Shown piece by piece: positions 1 through 13,268 of a DNA stretch of 64,000 nt (its first letter is position 1; every line of letters starts with the position of its first letter). The DNA lies in assembly GCA_033002965.1 (NCBI GenBank), contig JAURVB010014787.1, positions 1 through 64,000 on the forward strand, in the 5' to 3' direction. The stretch is from Piper betle (lineage: Eukaryota > Streptophyta > Magnoliopsida > Piperales > Piperaceae). Both the position numbers and the translations under genes were made by a program. The notes under the pieces were generated by a model. It searched no databases. It saw only the letters and a list, made by a program, of their open reading frames with translations, and was not told where the DNA came from.

Positions 1-1170
1 AAATGAGTTACAGAAAGCCAAATGATGCTGAAAGATTCATCTATATGGGTGATGGCAAATCAGTTATAGTTGAAGCAATAGGGATTTTTAGATTATTATT
101 AGAGACAGGATTTTATTTGGATTTGAAAGAGACATATGTAGTACCGTCTTTTAGACGAGATTTGGTTTCTATTTCTATACTGGACAAGTCTGGTTGCTCT
201 TGTTCATTCAGGAAATAATAAAGTTTAGTCTTTCTTCTAAATTCAAAATATTCTGTGGGTACAGAGTCATCCTGTCTTTTTATGAATAATCTACTATTTA
301 CTTGACACTATTGCATACATTTTAATGAAACCTTGCATGTGGTACTATGTGGTGCAAAAAGAAAAATTCACCGATGGGACACTTCTGCTGTGGCGATGGC
401 ATAGGACGCGTTTAGGACAGATCCAGACATAGGTCAGATTGTACTGATTCTAATGTCTGATGAAGCCAATACACGTTTGAAATTTGTAGTTAGGTGCATT
501 AAGGGAAGCTCAAACAAATCTCAGGAGACCTAGGTGCCAATAGATCTTCAGATGTAAACTTAGAACTTCAATACATACTTGGACATTTGTGGGCCCTTTC
601 CCTACGGCTCGTGGAATGGTCAACCATCTTTATTCTGTTCACCAGACGGGTATTCTCGTTGTGGTTCACCTCTCTATCTCGTTCATTGGGTGTCTCAAGC
701 ATTGGACCTGTGTTTCAGGCTTCTCAGGAACTGAGGTGGAGAACCAGCTCGACGGGCACTCTATTAAGGGTGTGAGTAGGCTGAGCAGTGGTGGTAAATA
801 CTATGGCAGATGTGTTGGATCAGGTGTGCAGCGTCACAGGACCATTTGCTCGTAATTCCTAAGAAGAGTGTGGAGTCAGTCCCGCTGTGCACACTGTCCC
901 AGGTATCTGCCCAGTATGAATGGTGTTGCTGTGAGAGGCAAGACCGAACATTAAAGGACATGGTGAGAAGTGATGATTGCTCATACTGCTTTGCCTGATT
1001 CACTCTGAGGGTGAGGCACTCTAAAGACAGCGGCTATACCTCCTTCTGTGGAGTGCCAACAGAACTAGCAAACAGTTCCAGACCCCTTATGAATTATGGA
1101 CTGGAAAAACACCACATTGAAGAAGAATACTATGGATTCGATTCCTCTTAAATCCGAACAAACACATTCA
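1..1170 (+). mobile_element. Ty1-copia retrotransposon, decayed internal fragment
   Basis: Reading frames on the plus strand resemble a copia polyprotein. A GAG-pre-integrase-like stretch lies at 3-218, ending in a 'RRDLVSISILDKSG' type segment. An integrase-core-like piece is near 585-720 (GPFPTARGMVNHLYSVH). An integrase-end motif near 1030-1130 reads 'PYELWTGK'-like in shifted frames. The frames are broken by stops and indels throughout, so nothing here is functional. No LTR or flanking duplication is visible because the element runs off the window start. Confidence 0.75.
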
Positions 1171-2545
1171 ACATCAAAGCTAGCAGCTTTCTCGTCCCTG
1201 AGCGGCGCCTCAGGTCGGATGAAGGTTGACGACGACGAGGGAGGGCCGACGACAAGACGGCCAAAGCAAGGCGCGACCGGCGGTGCGCGAGGCCCGCGGC
1301 GCTTCGCAAAACAGAGTAAGGGTGGCTGCGAACGGGTGTAGAGAGGAAGAAAAGAAGGAGGGGAAAGGAGCCGGCAGCGCTGTGCAGCCGGCGGTCGTGG
1401 CGTGGCACAAGCAGAGGGGTGTTGGTATCGGGTGGAAATGCTGACGCGGGGAGGTGAACGGTCACGAGAAGAATTTCATAATTAAAATTTGACAGTGGAG
1501 TTAATAATGGTAAAATAAATTTGAAAAATATAAAATAAAATATAACTGAATTAAATTTAAGTTACAAGTTATAATTGATGTTATGTATATTATTATATTA
1601 TATTATCGAGTTGAATTATGAATTGATTACGAGTTAAGTTTGAGTTATAATCGAATTGAGTCGAGTTGAGTCAAATACTACCTTACTTAAACTCGATTCG
1701 TAGGAATCGAGTTTGAATTCGAGTATTTAAATATTGAGTTTTGAGTCGAATTAAGCTGAATGTTAAATACTCACGAGCTGACTCGCTCAATTAGTAGCCC
1801 TATAAATAACTAGAAAAGTATATATAAGGGGACCCACTTAGTCTTGAAATAATAGAACTAGTACAAAAATATTTAATGAGTTGGTGATTTAGTTAAAGCT
1901 AATTGGGACTTACAACCATATTAGTTGTATACAACAGATTATTACTCTTTAGTCTATTGTAGAAAAAAGAAAAAATAGTATTTATAACCATAAAAATAAT
2001 TAAATAGTACAAAAACTATAAAAATAAATAAAATTATATCATGACTTAATTATAATTGTGTCTACTACATACGACTGAATTTTTGTTGGAGATTAATTGG
2101 ACAAATATAATACAATGTTGACATCAGATCCATCGAGTTTTGATTTGATCACAAGGATCGTTGCTGTAAAAAATAGAATCGATAATTGAATCGGATTTTA
2201 AAATTTTTTGAATCGAACAAGTTCAAACTATTTCATTCTTTATTTTGAACCTGTAAGATTATTAAAATTGCACTTATATTTGTATGAAAATTAATTTATC
2301 GAAAATAATAAAATAAAAATAAAAATAAAATTGAAGTAAATCTTTTTATAAAGTTAGAGTTGATTATAAAATAAAGTATTTTTGAGCAAATTTTATAAAC
2401 TTTAAAGTACTAAATATAAAAAATAGGGATAAAAATATAAGTAATAAGAAGATTATAAGTTGATTTCTATTATATTTTACATATATTATATATTTATTTA
2501 TTGTATATTCATCAAATATCAAAATATACAAAATCTCATAATAAT
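1171..2545. other. Intergenic DNA with a GC-rich island and a GAGTCGAG-type repeat
   Basis: Positions 1190-1450 are GC-rich and carry overlapping spurious frames on both strands. Positions 1560-1803 repeat words of the form GAGTTGAG/GAGTCGAG and end in TTAGTAGCCCTA. This is the same end sequence as the hAT-type element at 47893-48583, so it is probably a truncated relative. The rest (1804-2545) is AT-rich with no gene that I can support. Confidence 0.5.
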
Positions 2546-5500
2546 TGTAACACCTCGATTCCAGTTTATATAAGAATAGATCAAAACTGTTATGATCGAG
2601 TTGAGTTATATCTAAATCGATTAATATACAAGACTCGAATAATAAACAGATCGAAACAACCTTCTTGAGGTCACGAGAAAGGAAGACACTGCTAATGTGT
2701 AACCAATACTTAATAATACATAGAATAAATATACACAAACACATATCAAACACAAATAAAAGCATGAAAGAAAACAACGATGCACTGAACACAAGTGTGT
2801 GTGTAGCATCTATCTCTTATTCCACCAAAACTAACCCAAGAAATAGGAACACAAAACTTACATATATAATAAAAAAACGTTAGCAACGAATGTTACTAGT
2901 TGAGAAAATAACTAGTGCAAATTGGAAAATGGAATCTGATTTCTATGAGGAAGGAAAACTATATATAATTTTCTTAGGAACACTCAGAGGGCATCTACTT
3001 ATGAGCCATCAAGGTGCAGACTTGATATCATACCGAACTGAATGGGTGTCATGTAACCTTCGGCAAATACCTCTCTCGACAATAATTGGTCCCACTTTAG
3101 GAAAAAGACATATCTTAAGCCATTTTCAAACCTCTATATAACACCTCATCAAAAGCACAAAGGCCAAATACTATCAGACAATCACCTTCAGTACCCTCTT
3201 ATACCACAAGTTTAGATGTGTTGTACACAACAATACCCGCCTACGCTATGCTTCTCTAGGTTTGAGGAAGATCAATACATAAAGATGTCAGGATTTCTCG
3301 GGAATGGAACAACCCTTTTTTCTAATCCAGGGCCCGCTGCGACCTATGTATGCACCCGCTCATTGTATACGCAAGGTCAAATCCATTAATTCTCGGCTCA
3401 CTGAAAACTTGATAAAAATTATATATATACAGGGTTGGGAAGATAATCATATAAGTAGACTTGAAGGCAACGTGAGGCAGAATTAAGTTAAAAAATAACA
3501 TGAAGGATCTCATCCTCGAGGGTTAGTAATTATGAAAATAAAATATTTTTAAATGGCTCATGTTAAGTGGTCTAATAAAACAACCAATTAACAACATCCT
3601 ATGATCTAAAAATTAAACCGCAATATAGTGTAGCAATAAATCTGAGAAGAGTTTTAATGGACCTATAGTCCAAGCTCCAAGGGTGATGCCACATCTACAG
3701 TAAACTCTTGGACTCTAGAACCTACATTGAAACCCACTATCAAGCAAAACACTGACAACTTTAAATGATGCATGCTTGTGGTGTATGTTTACATCAATAA
3801 TGACATCAACTCAACCAAAAACAATGCAAGACAAATGAATAAATGCATGACACACAAATTGAGGCACACACAGGCAATAAATAAATAAATAAATAAAACT
3901 AGCCAAATAAATAAAAGAATAATAAATAAAATAATAGGTGCCAAAGTAATTCAAAACAATAATAAATAGCAACTAAACTTGCATGAAGATAAATAGTCGA
4001 ATAAATAGTAAGTAATAATTAAATAAATAATTAGTTAATAAATTATTAAATGTATAAACTCATTCATCAATAAATAAATAGTAATAAATAAATGATACAT
4101 TAATTAAGAAATAATAATAATATAAATAATACTGCATAAGTTTGTAACTAAACACGAGTAATTAGTATCACATACATGAGTAAGTAATAAATAAATAAAT
4201 AATTACATAATAATCACACAAATAAGTAAATAAATGAATAAATTATTAATAAAGTTTTTTGCGAATAATAATAGTATAACATCAAATATATGAATATACG
4301 ACTAAACATGAATAAATAATAATGTGAGCAAGCAAATAAATAATAATTAATCAATTAATTAAATTAAAGAAGATAAATATGAATAAAAATAATATCAACA
4401 AATAAATAAATCATTAATAATAATAAATAATTATACAAGCATTCATTATAATCGATAAATATATAAATAACTGGAAATAAATAATAATAAATAAATAAAA
4501 AATAAATAAATAAAAAATAACAAAAAACATTCGTATAATCAAAATATGCAAAATAATATGAATATGTATCTAAATTAACGTAGAAAACCTCAAATTATTG
4601 AAAATAGACAAAAGTAGGTAAAAAATGGCTGAAAAATGGGATTGAGTCAGTTAGGCTGAAATAGACGGAGTGAGGTTGAGCTAGCTCGGTCCCGGTTAAT
4701 TGCTTAGTTGGGTTGGCTGGACTTGGTTAGTTAGGCCGGGTATCTAGGCGCGAACAAAGGTGTAAACGGGCTGGACGAAACTAGGTGGACACAAACATGT
4801 TAGTAGACAAGTGGCATGGACATGGTAAATGGGTGCTATGGTGCTGGCAACATGCCCGTTGTTGGAAAATGCTGATGGCAGCGAGGTTAGGGTCGCTGCT
4901 GGTCGAGGATCGATGGAGGAGGTGACAAGGGAGATGTATGGGGTGGTGGCCAATGAAGTTCGGTCACCGGCTGGCCGAAAAATACCTGGGAAGTGGGGAA
5001 ATCGCTGCCGGGAATGATGACATCGCTAGAGGCAATCACGGCCACGACAATGGTTTAGGGCTGTTTTAAAATGTCGTCCTCGGCAAGGGGAAGCTGTCGG
5101 GGTGGTTGGCCTTGCCGATGTAGAGAAACGACATGAAAGTAGCGGTGGCAGTAGAATCTAACTGACAATGGGGCTCTGCTAGAGGCTACTGCGGTGGCAC
5201 CGTTGGTGGTGACAGATATGGGTCGATTGTCAGTCCCGAGGTGGTCATGTGATGATGGTCTGGTGGCCGAAGGCTCACCGGCAGTAGCGCTAAGAGTGAA
5301 AATCCTCCAAAAATGTGGGGAAACTTGTGGGAAAATGTGGAAAAGTTTAAGGCTGACATGGCCAAACTAGATCTTACCATGTGGCGCGATCTGAATGCTC
5401 AACAATTCGTGGGCCTAGTGGGGTCCACTTGGGGTATATATATATATATATATATATTGGTTGGAAAATTTGGATCGATGCTGATAAAAGTGAAATTGAC

Positions 5501-6002
5501 TTGAAGCCTAACAGTGATTCTATGAATAAAAATTGAGGCAAAAAAGCTAAATGAGTCTTAAAACCCTAATTCAATCAGATGAAGATCTGAAACTCAAATC
5601 ATACTAGGCGGCCCATAAGTATATAGTTTGGTAGTCCATAATCTCTAAGATGAATATAAAAGAGACCCTTAAAAAGCTTAAATAGATACTAAATGTTACA
5701 ACCTAGATCAAGACCGAAAATCTTAAGCTAACACAAGCAAGAATATGTATTTTTTTAGTATACATTAATGATTCATACTCTATTGTAGCATAACTAAAAC
5801 TATAATCTATATCTCGGTCATACTCAACTCCCATAATATACTTATATGAGTATCTATCTTGGTCATACTCAACGCCCATAATATACGTATATGAGTATCT
5901 GAGCTCCATACTCACAGTCGACTTGAACTGACTCAAGACTGATATGGAACTGGGTAAAGTTAGAAACAAGTAAAACCCTAACTTGAAGCTAAAATTTCAT
6001 AA
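2546..6002 (-). mobile_element. Long LTR (about 3.5 kb), probable solo LTR of a gypsy-type element
   Basis: Its reverse complement matches 8991-12531 along most of its length. Shared landmarks include the block around 5400-5450 (CCCCAAGTGGACC, CACGAATTGT) against 9510-9560, the block at 3660-3790 (GGGTTTCAATGTA, GATGTGGCATC, GCATGCATCAT in reverse) against 11350-11480, an AATAAATA-rich tract at 3870-4540 against 10750-11240, and end sequences TGTAACACC (2546) and AGTTAGGGTTTTAC (near 5975). No polypurine tract or primer binding site abuts it, hence solo LTR is my best reading. The exact right end is uncertain by a few bases. The short frames inside are not genes. Confidence 0.7.
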
Positions 6003-6179
6003 TAATGATGATTTATGAATCGTTTATGAATCGGTCAAAATTAATTTAGATCGTGTGATTTAAAGACCGATTTTAGTGATTTAATCCAAATATGTTATTT
6101 TGATTTGGTTTATGTGGGAGTTGAGTTGAATCCACCAAATCAGACATGTGTAAACCGACTTTAACTAGAATAAAGGCAT

Positions 6180-6528
6180 TCATTTGAATCGGTGCATGCC
6201 GTCCTATCCGTTTAGTGACCGTGTCCGACCGCAACTGAAACACGAAACCCCACCTTCCCTAACAAAACCCTTAAAGACCTGTTTGGAAGTCCTCTTCTCA
6301 CATCGCCGGTTGTCTTCGAATCGCCGCGGGCTCTGCAGATCCAAAGAGGTGAGTGCTTCGTTGCTGCTCGATGCAGTGCTAGATTGTATCAGCCGTGGCG
6401 TTGTGTTTTTAGTTTGTATATTCTGAATCTGGATGTTCTTGTTTTGCTACCCTTAATCAGAAAGTGACCTCCTTTTTGTTTCTGATGCGGTTTGTTTGTT
6501 TGTTTGTTTTTGGAAAGATCGAATTCTG
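6180..6528 (+). promoter_or_regulatory. RPB12 upstream region with likely leader intron
   Basis: The stretch before the RPB12 start codon is moderately GC-rich. It contains a good splice donor (AGAG|GTGAGT near 6350) and a pyrimidine-rich tract ending in GGAAAG just before the ATG at 6529. This is compatible with an intron in the 5' untranslated region, which is common for small plant housekeeping genes. This is inference from splice-site shape only. Confidence 0.4.
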
Positions 6529-7512
6529 ATGGATCCGCAGCCGGAACCCGTGAGCTACATCTGTGGAGGTGACCATCGGTGGTTCATCTCTTCGATCTCT
6601 CACATCCCAACATGTTTTGTTTTGTGGAACTGATCGGAGGGGGTTTTGTGTATGTTTTGCAGATTGTGGCGCAGAGAACCCGCTCAAGCCCGGGGATGTG
6701 ATACAGGTGCCGGGAGTGCGGGTATCGCATCCTTTACAAGAAGCGCACCCGCCGAAGTACGGTCTCTCTACCCAACCTTTAATTCCCTCCCCCCATCAAA
6801 AAATAGAAAAATCAGGATAATTTTTTTCTCTGAATTTGAATGGATAACTATTTATTCTAATACGGTAATGTGCGCCTCTTTATTTGATGATGGCTAGGGT
6901 ATTCAAAATATATAGTTGAAGAATTTCTATCGTTTGTGTTACTTAACCTAAAAAGATGATTGAAAGTATTTGGGGTTTGTAGTTGAGATATAAGTGCTAT
7001 GCTAGGTTTTTCATGATCTAGGGTTGCAGTGCATGAATAATGGTTGGAGATTATACTTGGTGAAGACGACAAAGAAAACTGTAATTAAGACCCAATTTAC
7101 ACCTTAGAAGAACATCCCCCCACTAGCCCAGCCAAAAACCCGAGTCATGCTTTATGTAGGATGATTTTGATCTACAGTTTTTTTAGTTTGAGGGCTACTA
7201 TTTCTTTAACTGAAACTAATTTGGGCCAGCATTTGCATCAAGCTTAGCTTGGTAGTACCACACTTCGAATATTTTTTAATTTACTTTAGAGTTTGCACTT
7301 ATAAATTCAAATATTTGAAAGGGTGCTGCTAACTTGTTAGCTGTATGGATCGTGTATCATATTCAATTAGAATTTATCACCTCTATTGGAGAAAATATGA
7401 GTCCGTGGCTTGCAAGGGTGCCCTGTTCAATGTTTCCGATTGTTATTTTAATGTTTAACTGGCCTTTTTTCTTTTTTCTTTTTGTGCAGTTGTTCAATAT
7501 GAAGCTCGCTAG
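6529..7512 (+). CDS. NRPB12: RNA polymerase subunit 12 (RPB12/RPC10 family), 3 exons, one extra base in exon 2
   Basis: Small zinc-binding subunit shared by nuclear RNA polymerases; it sits at the edge of the enzyme core and helps assembly. Exons are 6529-6568, 6663-6756 and 7490-7512. They give MDPQPEPVSYICG, then DCGAENPLKPGDVIQ, then CRECGYRILYKKRTRR, ending IVQYEAR and stop. All four zinc cysteines (two CxxC pairs) are present. With one base removed the product is 51 residues, the usual length of the family. Oddity: an additional G at 6706/6707 (CAGGTGC where CAGTGC is expected) breaks the frame exactly before the second CxxC. The splice sites are canonical and the phases fit, so I read this as sequence error or a very recent lesion. 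It lies between two inverted copies of a large LTR. Confidence 0.88.
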
Positions 7513-8594
7513 CGGCATCAGGTTGGGAGGTCTGCGCTGTTAATTTTAGCCATAGTACATATCGTGAGAGAGAGTGAAAAAGAGAGAAAATGGCTAATTG
7601 TGGTATCTCGAAGTTGTCTGGGATGGTTTTGTCCGTGTGGTTTTGGTTAGATCTACGAGATATTGGTGTTGGTAAGATGGTAGTGCTCTTGTTATAAGTA
7701 CATATTGGTTGCTTTTTCATTATGTGGATGGAGTATTGACATCTGAATATTGTTGGAAGACAACATGCTATTCTGAGCTTGCAAAGATTTATGAATATAT
7801 GATGTCGGTGCTGTACTTTGTTGAGGCTATAAGTAAATCTTTGAGTTACTGTATATCATTAGTCGATGGAATTTTTCACATAATATGTTATGTTTCATTT
7901 GTAGCGCAAGGGAAACGAGTGTTTCAATTACATGTATCAAATTTTACTATGAGTCCTTGTAGACTCGAGGGGAGATAGTAATTTTTTTGGTCATTTGAAC
8001 CCCATTTTTAGAAGTACGTAATTAGTATGGTATTGAGAAATACATGTCTATTATTAGTTGATTGAATTAGAGACACTTAGGAGTAATTAGTGGTTATATA
8101 GATAGTTAAGTGATCTATAATACCCAGTAGAGTCAGGACAACTGACCTTATTCCATTATGAAAAAAGTAAGATATGTGACTCGGGGTTGAGTTAATTAAG
8201 ATCTTGTGCGTGATCCAGTTTCTCCTACAGGGATAATTGAGCTGAGTGTTTGACTTAGATCGGTGATAGTGAATTATAGAGTTCATTAGCATATATTTTT
8301 ATTTGGTATTATAGTTCACCATCTTAGCAGGAGCAGCAGGACGCCCTAATGTAACTGTAAGACCTAGAGTAGAGTGCCCTGAGGGTACATGTAGTTGACT
8401 TATCACATTAATGAGGATTAGGGAGATATGGGTAAATATTAGGCTGCATGCCTTGCATTGACATAGCTTTTCCCGATGTCCCGTGGTATTCTAGAGTCCC
8501 TGCTCGACCACCTAATAGACCCTTACTGTTGAACCTAGGTTTTTCTCGCTAAGGTCATTTCATTTTAGTCACCATAGTTACAGTGGCCTCATGA
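7513..8594. other. Intergenic; no gene seen
   Basis: This includes the RPB12 3' flank and AT-rich sequence that is probably the eroded internal part of the gypsy-like element whose 3' end follows. Short open frames (for example 7709-7978) have no recognisable motif or coding character, and I see no RNA gene. Confidence 0.4.
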
Positions 8595-8786
8595 GTCAAT
8601 CTAGCGAGATGATTCAAGCATTTATGGTCATTTCAGCGAGACAATTCAAACATGCATGGTCAGTCTAGCGAGACGATTCAAGCTTAAATGCTCGGTCTGG
8701 TGAAACGATTTGAGTATGAATGATCATTTCAACTAAATGATTCTAGCATATATGACATATTTTGCCAGATGATTGAATCACGTGTA
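8595..8786 (+). repeat. Six degenerate 32-bp tandem repeats
   Basis: Units begin at 8595, 8627, 8659, 8691, 8723 and 8755. Each is 32 bp and shaped like GTCATTTCAGCGAGAC followed by AATTCAAACATGCATG. Units 1-3 are clearly alike and units 4-6 are increasingly diverged. The array lies about 200 bp before the polypurine tract at 8978, so it belongs to the 3' untranslated part of the retroelement. Confidence 0.75.
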
Positions 8787-8950
8787 ATTTGTCCAACTAG
8801 ATTAGTAAGAAGCTAGTGAGTTTTGTTAGTGTTCAGAGTTCTACTTTTATGTTGGTCCGTTTGGGCTGAGTGTAGCTAGCTTTAAATGAAATGATACCAG
8901 TTTGCCAGCGAGATGGCATGTTCAGTTGAGTCTTTTGATTATAGTTGATG

Positions 8951-11900
8951 TGATAAATTTTAAGGACAAAATTTTATAAAGAGGAGAGGTTGTAAAACCC
9001 AGTTTCGGCTTAGGGTTTTACCCGCTTGTAGTTTTGCCTAGTTCGGGCCAGTTTCAAGTCAGTTCGAGCGAGATTGAGCCAGACTAGTTTTTAGATCATG
9101 TGTATGAGGCCTAAATGGTTGTATAAGTGTATTTTGGAGGTTGAGTATGCCCGACATGTAGATGATAGCTTCAATTAGAACATGAGTTATTAGCGTATAT
9201 ACGAGATATACAGATGATATTTATGGGTTAGTTGGGTTTTAGACCTAGATTTAGACTGTTATAGTGTTTAGTATCTGTTTGGAATTTTCAGCATATCTCA
9301 TTTGCATTATAGGGATTTTGGATCACTAGATTGTACCCCTGTGGGCTCAATTTGATTGAGTCGTAGGCTTTTATTCGATTGAGTTGAGGGTTTAAGATCT
9401 ATTTAGCCTTTTACCTCAATTTTTACATATAGAGTTATTTTTAGGACTTGAATCAGTTTTTGACTTTAGACGGTCTCGATCCAAGCTTTTCGTCAATATA
9501 CATATTGTATATACCCATAAGTGGGGCTCTACTAGGTCACGAATTGTCAGATGTGCTGGTCGTGGCATGTAGGAAAATCAAAGTCGTCCATGTAAGCCCT
9601 AGCTTTCTCCCATTAATTTCTAGAGACTTTCTCACATTTTAGATGATTTCCACCCTAGCATCGCCGCCACTTTGACTCGCCACTGGCGAGTCTCTGAACC
9701 ACCCCTGGCCATTGGACAGGCACCCCAGGACTGCCTCGCGACAGACTTTCCATCCATACCTCTCACGACCACAGGCGTTATAGTAGCCGCCGCTGGCGAC
9801 GACATTTTTTCGATCGGTTTCCATTGTCGCCGCTACCCGTTTGAGTCATTTTCCGGCACCAGTGAGCCATTTTGGATCTATCCAACCACCCACATAACTA
9901 CATCGTGCCTAGATCTTCATTTTGAGACTACCCATGACCATTGCCGTAGTCGCGATCCCCTGCCAATGATGCCACCGCACTCGACGGTGGGGTGTAAACA
10001 AGCCGAGCTGAGTCAAGCAGGGATGTTTTTGAATTCAATGTGATTTTTGGCAAACATGTTTGAGTGCTTAACGAGCTTTGATGTATTATATGTTGAGCCG
10101 AGCTCGTTTAAAATTCATGGTGTTTGGGTTCGGCTCGTATTTGGTCAGCTATGTTTTTGAGCCAAGCAAATGTTTGTGCTTAGCTTATGCTTGACTTATA
10201 TAGGATTAAAATTTTCTTTCCATACTATATAAGTTCAATGTGACTTCAATAGTATTAACGAGCCGAGTGTTTTTTGAGTTTGAACACATCAAACTCAAGT
10301 TTTGATCCATTCCGAGCCGAACACCCCTTAGCTCAAACACCCTTTAGCTCAAGCTCGGTTCATTATTCAACGAGCCATCCATTTCAAGCAGAATATTTTT
10401 TCCAGCATCATGATCCTTGTCGCCTTAGCCATCAATCCTGACTGGTGGCGACCCCATTCGCGCCACTGTTAGCATTTTCCAGTGACGGGCGTCGTGTTCC
10501 CCTCTACCTACTTGGCCCTATTCACCTGCCAACAATCTTATGGTCATCCCCGAGCCCTTGCCTGTGTCCAACTACTTGACCCAACACTGTTGCTTGACTT
10601 GGCTGAGTCGACTCGGTGGACTCGCCGAGGGTTAATTTGTTTTGCCCTTTTATGCTCGATTTCAATCGTTTTTTGATCATTTTCATTAATTCGAGAACCC
10701 CAACATTAGTTTAAATGCATATTTAGCTTATTTAGCATATTTTGATGTTATGAGTGTTTATTTATTTATTTATTTATTCATTATTTTTTATTTATTTTTG
10801 TTCATATATTTATCGTATATGATAAATATTTACATGATTATTTGTTATTATTAATAATATATTTACTTATTTATATTTGTCTTAGTTACATTTACTAAAT
10901 TGTATATATATATATATCATATTTATTCATTTGTTCATTGTGTGTATGTTATTATTTATTTGTATTTAATAACGTATTCTGTATTGGTTATTATTATTCA
11001 TAATTAATTAATATTAACTAATAGTTAATTAATTAATTAATTAATTTATCGAATGATTATGTATTTATTTATTTAATTATTTATATGTTCACTAACTTGA
11101 GTATATGTGATATGTACTCGTGTTTAGCTGTGTATTTTTATAGAAGAATTATGTTATTACTTTATGATTAGAGTATTGCTATTTTTATTTATTTATTATT
11201 TATCTATTTATTCATAAATGTATGTATGTATTTATTTATTATTTGTTATTAGTTATTTCTTTTATTATGTCTCGATTTACGTGTTATATGTTTAGTTGTA
11301 AGTTTATGTAGTATTGTCTTCTTTATCAGAATGTATTGATGATGTGAACACACACCACAAACATGCATCATATAGAAATATTAGTATTTTACTTAACGAT
11401 GGGTTTCAATGTAAATTTCGGAGTCTAAGCTCACCGTAGATGCGATGCCACGTTTTAAGCTTGGGCCACATGTTCATTAGGACTCTTCTTATTTTTTATC
11501 GTTATATTCTATTGATGATTTGATTTTCAGATTGTAGGATGTGTTAAATGTCTGTTTTATCGGACCCCACTTAACACAGGATATTTATACATATTTTACT
11601 TTCATGATTAATAACCCTCGAGGATGGCACCCTTGGAGTCTTATTTCAAAAACAAAATTCATAGTAATTTACTTTTGGGTCTATTATATAAATCCCTTCT
11701 CATGCTTATATATGATTTTTTCGAATTTTCTGGTGAGATGAAGATAGGGGAAAACTGATAACCATGCTTTGAGATAAAGCACTGTAAATTAAAGCGGGCC
11801 TAGATTTGGTGAGCGGCCGTTCTATTTCTGATGGATCTTGATAACTCTACTTTTGAGTTCCTCAAATCCGAAGAAATATGGAGGATTATAGGTACTGTAA

Positions 11901-12531
11901 TGTAGTGTATGTCTAGGCTTGTGGTTTCAAAATGTACTGAAAACGCATGTCTGAAAGTACTTGACTTCTATGCTCAGAGCTCAGAGTGATACAGAGGATG
12001 TAGAAGGTTGAAAGAAAAAAATTAATGTTTTCACGTAAGAGATAGTTTTTAAAGTTGACGAAGCATGAGATGAGTAAGAAAGGGGATGCTCTCGTTCGAG
12101 GTCGATGACTCTTAATTAACGCCCTTATAAGAGATTCTTTGAAGAAGTATATAAATATTTTTATTTAATACGAGGGCCAGCTTTCTTGGGCAAGTTTGAC
12201 TATTAGTTATTTTTTGACTAGTAACACTCGTTAATGACGTTTTTCCTATTATATATGTAGGCTTCGTGATTCTGAGTTCGCTTTGGTAGGAGGACAAATA
12301 AAAACTACACAAATTTGAGCACAACATAATTATTTTATTTTACACTTTTACTTATATTTTATGTGTTTCTTACACATATTTAGTGATGTCTTCCATTCTC
12401 TTGACGCCAAACGAGTTATTTTGATCTATATTATTAATTGAGTCTTATAGACTAGCTACTTTAGACATGACTAGACTTGATCACGATATTTTTAATCCAG
12501 TTCTTACGTGAATTGAAACCGGGGTGTCACA
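8951..12531 (+). mobile_element. 3' end of a Ty3-gypsy element: polypurine tract plus 3.5-kb LTR
   Basis: At 8957-8990 the sequence reads TTTTAAGGACAAAATTTTAT then AAAGAGGAGAGGT, which resembles the polypurine tract of plant gypsy elements. It is followed at once by TGTAAAACCC (8991), and the LTR ends GGGGTGTCACA at 12531. An inverted relative is at 2546-6002. No 5-bp target duplication is found between the sequences beside 8991 and 12531, as expected if 8991 is the internal/LTR junction and the 5' part of the element has been lost. The AT-rich 10740-11340 tract and the short frames inside it are non-coding. Confidence 0.72.
9989..10385. mobile_element. Possible hAT-like non-autonomous insert inside the LTR
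   Basis: The stretch begins GGGGTGTAAACAAGCCGAGC and contains an inverted counterpart CGAGCCGAACACCCC (10313-10327). Between them are GAGCCGAGC-type words. It interrupts the comparison between the two LTR copies. I do not see a clean target duplication, so the boundaries are approximate. Confidence 0.4.
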
Positions 12532-13268
12532 ATTTGCACAGTCATCACATTTCAATCATTATTATGCTTTTGGTTAGTTCTAGCCTCATAATAATTTTAT
12601 GGACCATAAATATTTATTTAACTTATAATTTGTAATACTCTTATTTATTATTTATTGAAATTTTACTCAATTTAGAAATGTGAAAAATGATAAGTTCAAT
12701 TTAAATATTATAATTTTCTTTAATAATGTTTTCCTTTAAATATTTATTTGATATAAAGTAAATTCATATATTTATTAATCAATATTATTAATAAATTCCA
12801 GATATACCGCACAAAAATGATCTTAGCAAAAGTGGTGACAAGAAGGCTTGCTTAGACTCAAGTCACTCAACTTTGAAGTTTTTGAGTGCAGCTTAACTCC
12901 GAAGTCTTTTACTTGTTCTTCAAATTTCAAGAAAAAAAATCGTATATATAATTATGAAGGATAATGAGGAGTATTTGTTCATTTAACCTAATTTTATGAC
13001 TTTAATATACTAATTTGGGATTTTCCTAAAAATCAAAATCAGCTCGGACGAGCCTATCATGGCTCGTTGCCCTCTCCAAGCCAGCCAGGATGGTCCGATC
13101 CCAGATTGAGCGAGTTGAGATTTTTAGGAGTCGCACTCAACTCGTCTTCAGAACTCGGGTTAACTCGGTTGACACGCCGGAATATTTCCTCAACCGTCGC
13201 CTTGATTATAAAGAATTTAGCACCCCACCGGAAAATTCCCTCCACCCTCGCCCTCCTCGCAGGGAACA
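12532..13268. other. AT-rich intergenic region upstream of the RING gene
   Basis: The stretch is AT-rich to about 13030, then becomes GC-richer toward the RING gene start at 13269. No gene or repeat that I can name; it presumably contains the RING gene promoter. Confidence 0.4.

Noticed and set aside
3840..4540. AATAAATA-rich tract as a possible matrix-attachment or origin region
   Set aside because: It is part of the long LTR and has an inverted counterpart at 10740-11340, so repeat origin explains it.
8595..8786. CRISPR-like regular repeats
   Set aside because: The 32-bp units are directly adjacent without spacers, in plant nuclear DNA, next to a retroelement polypurine tract.
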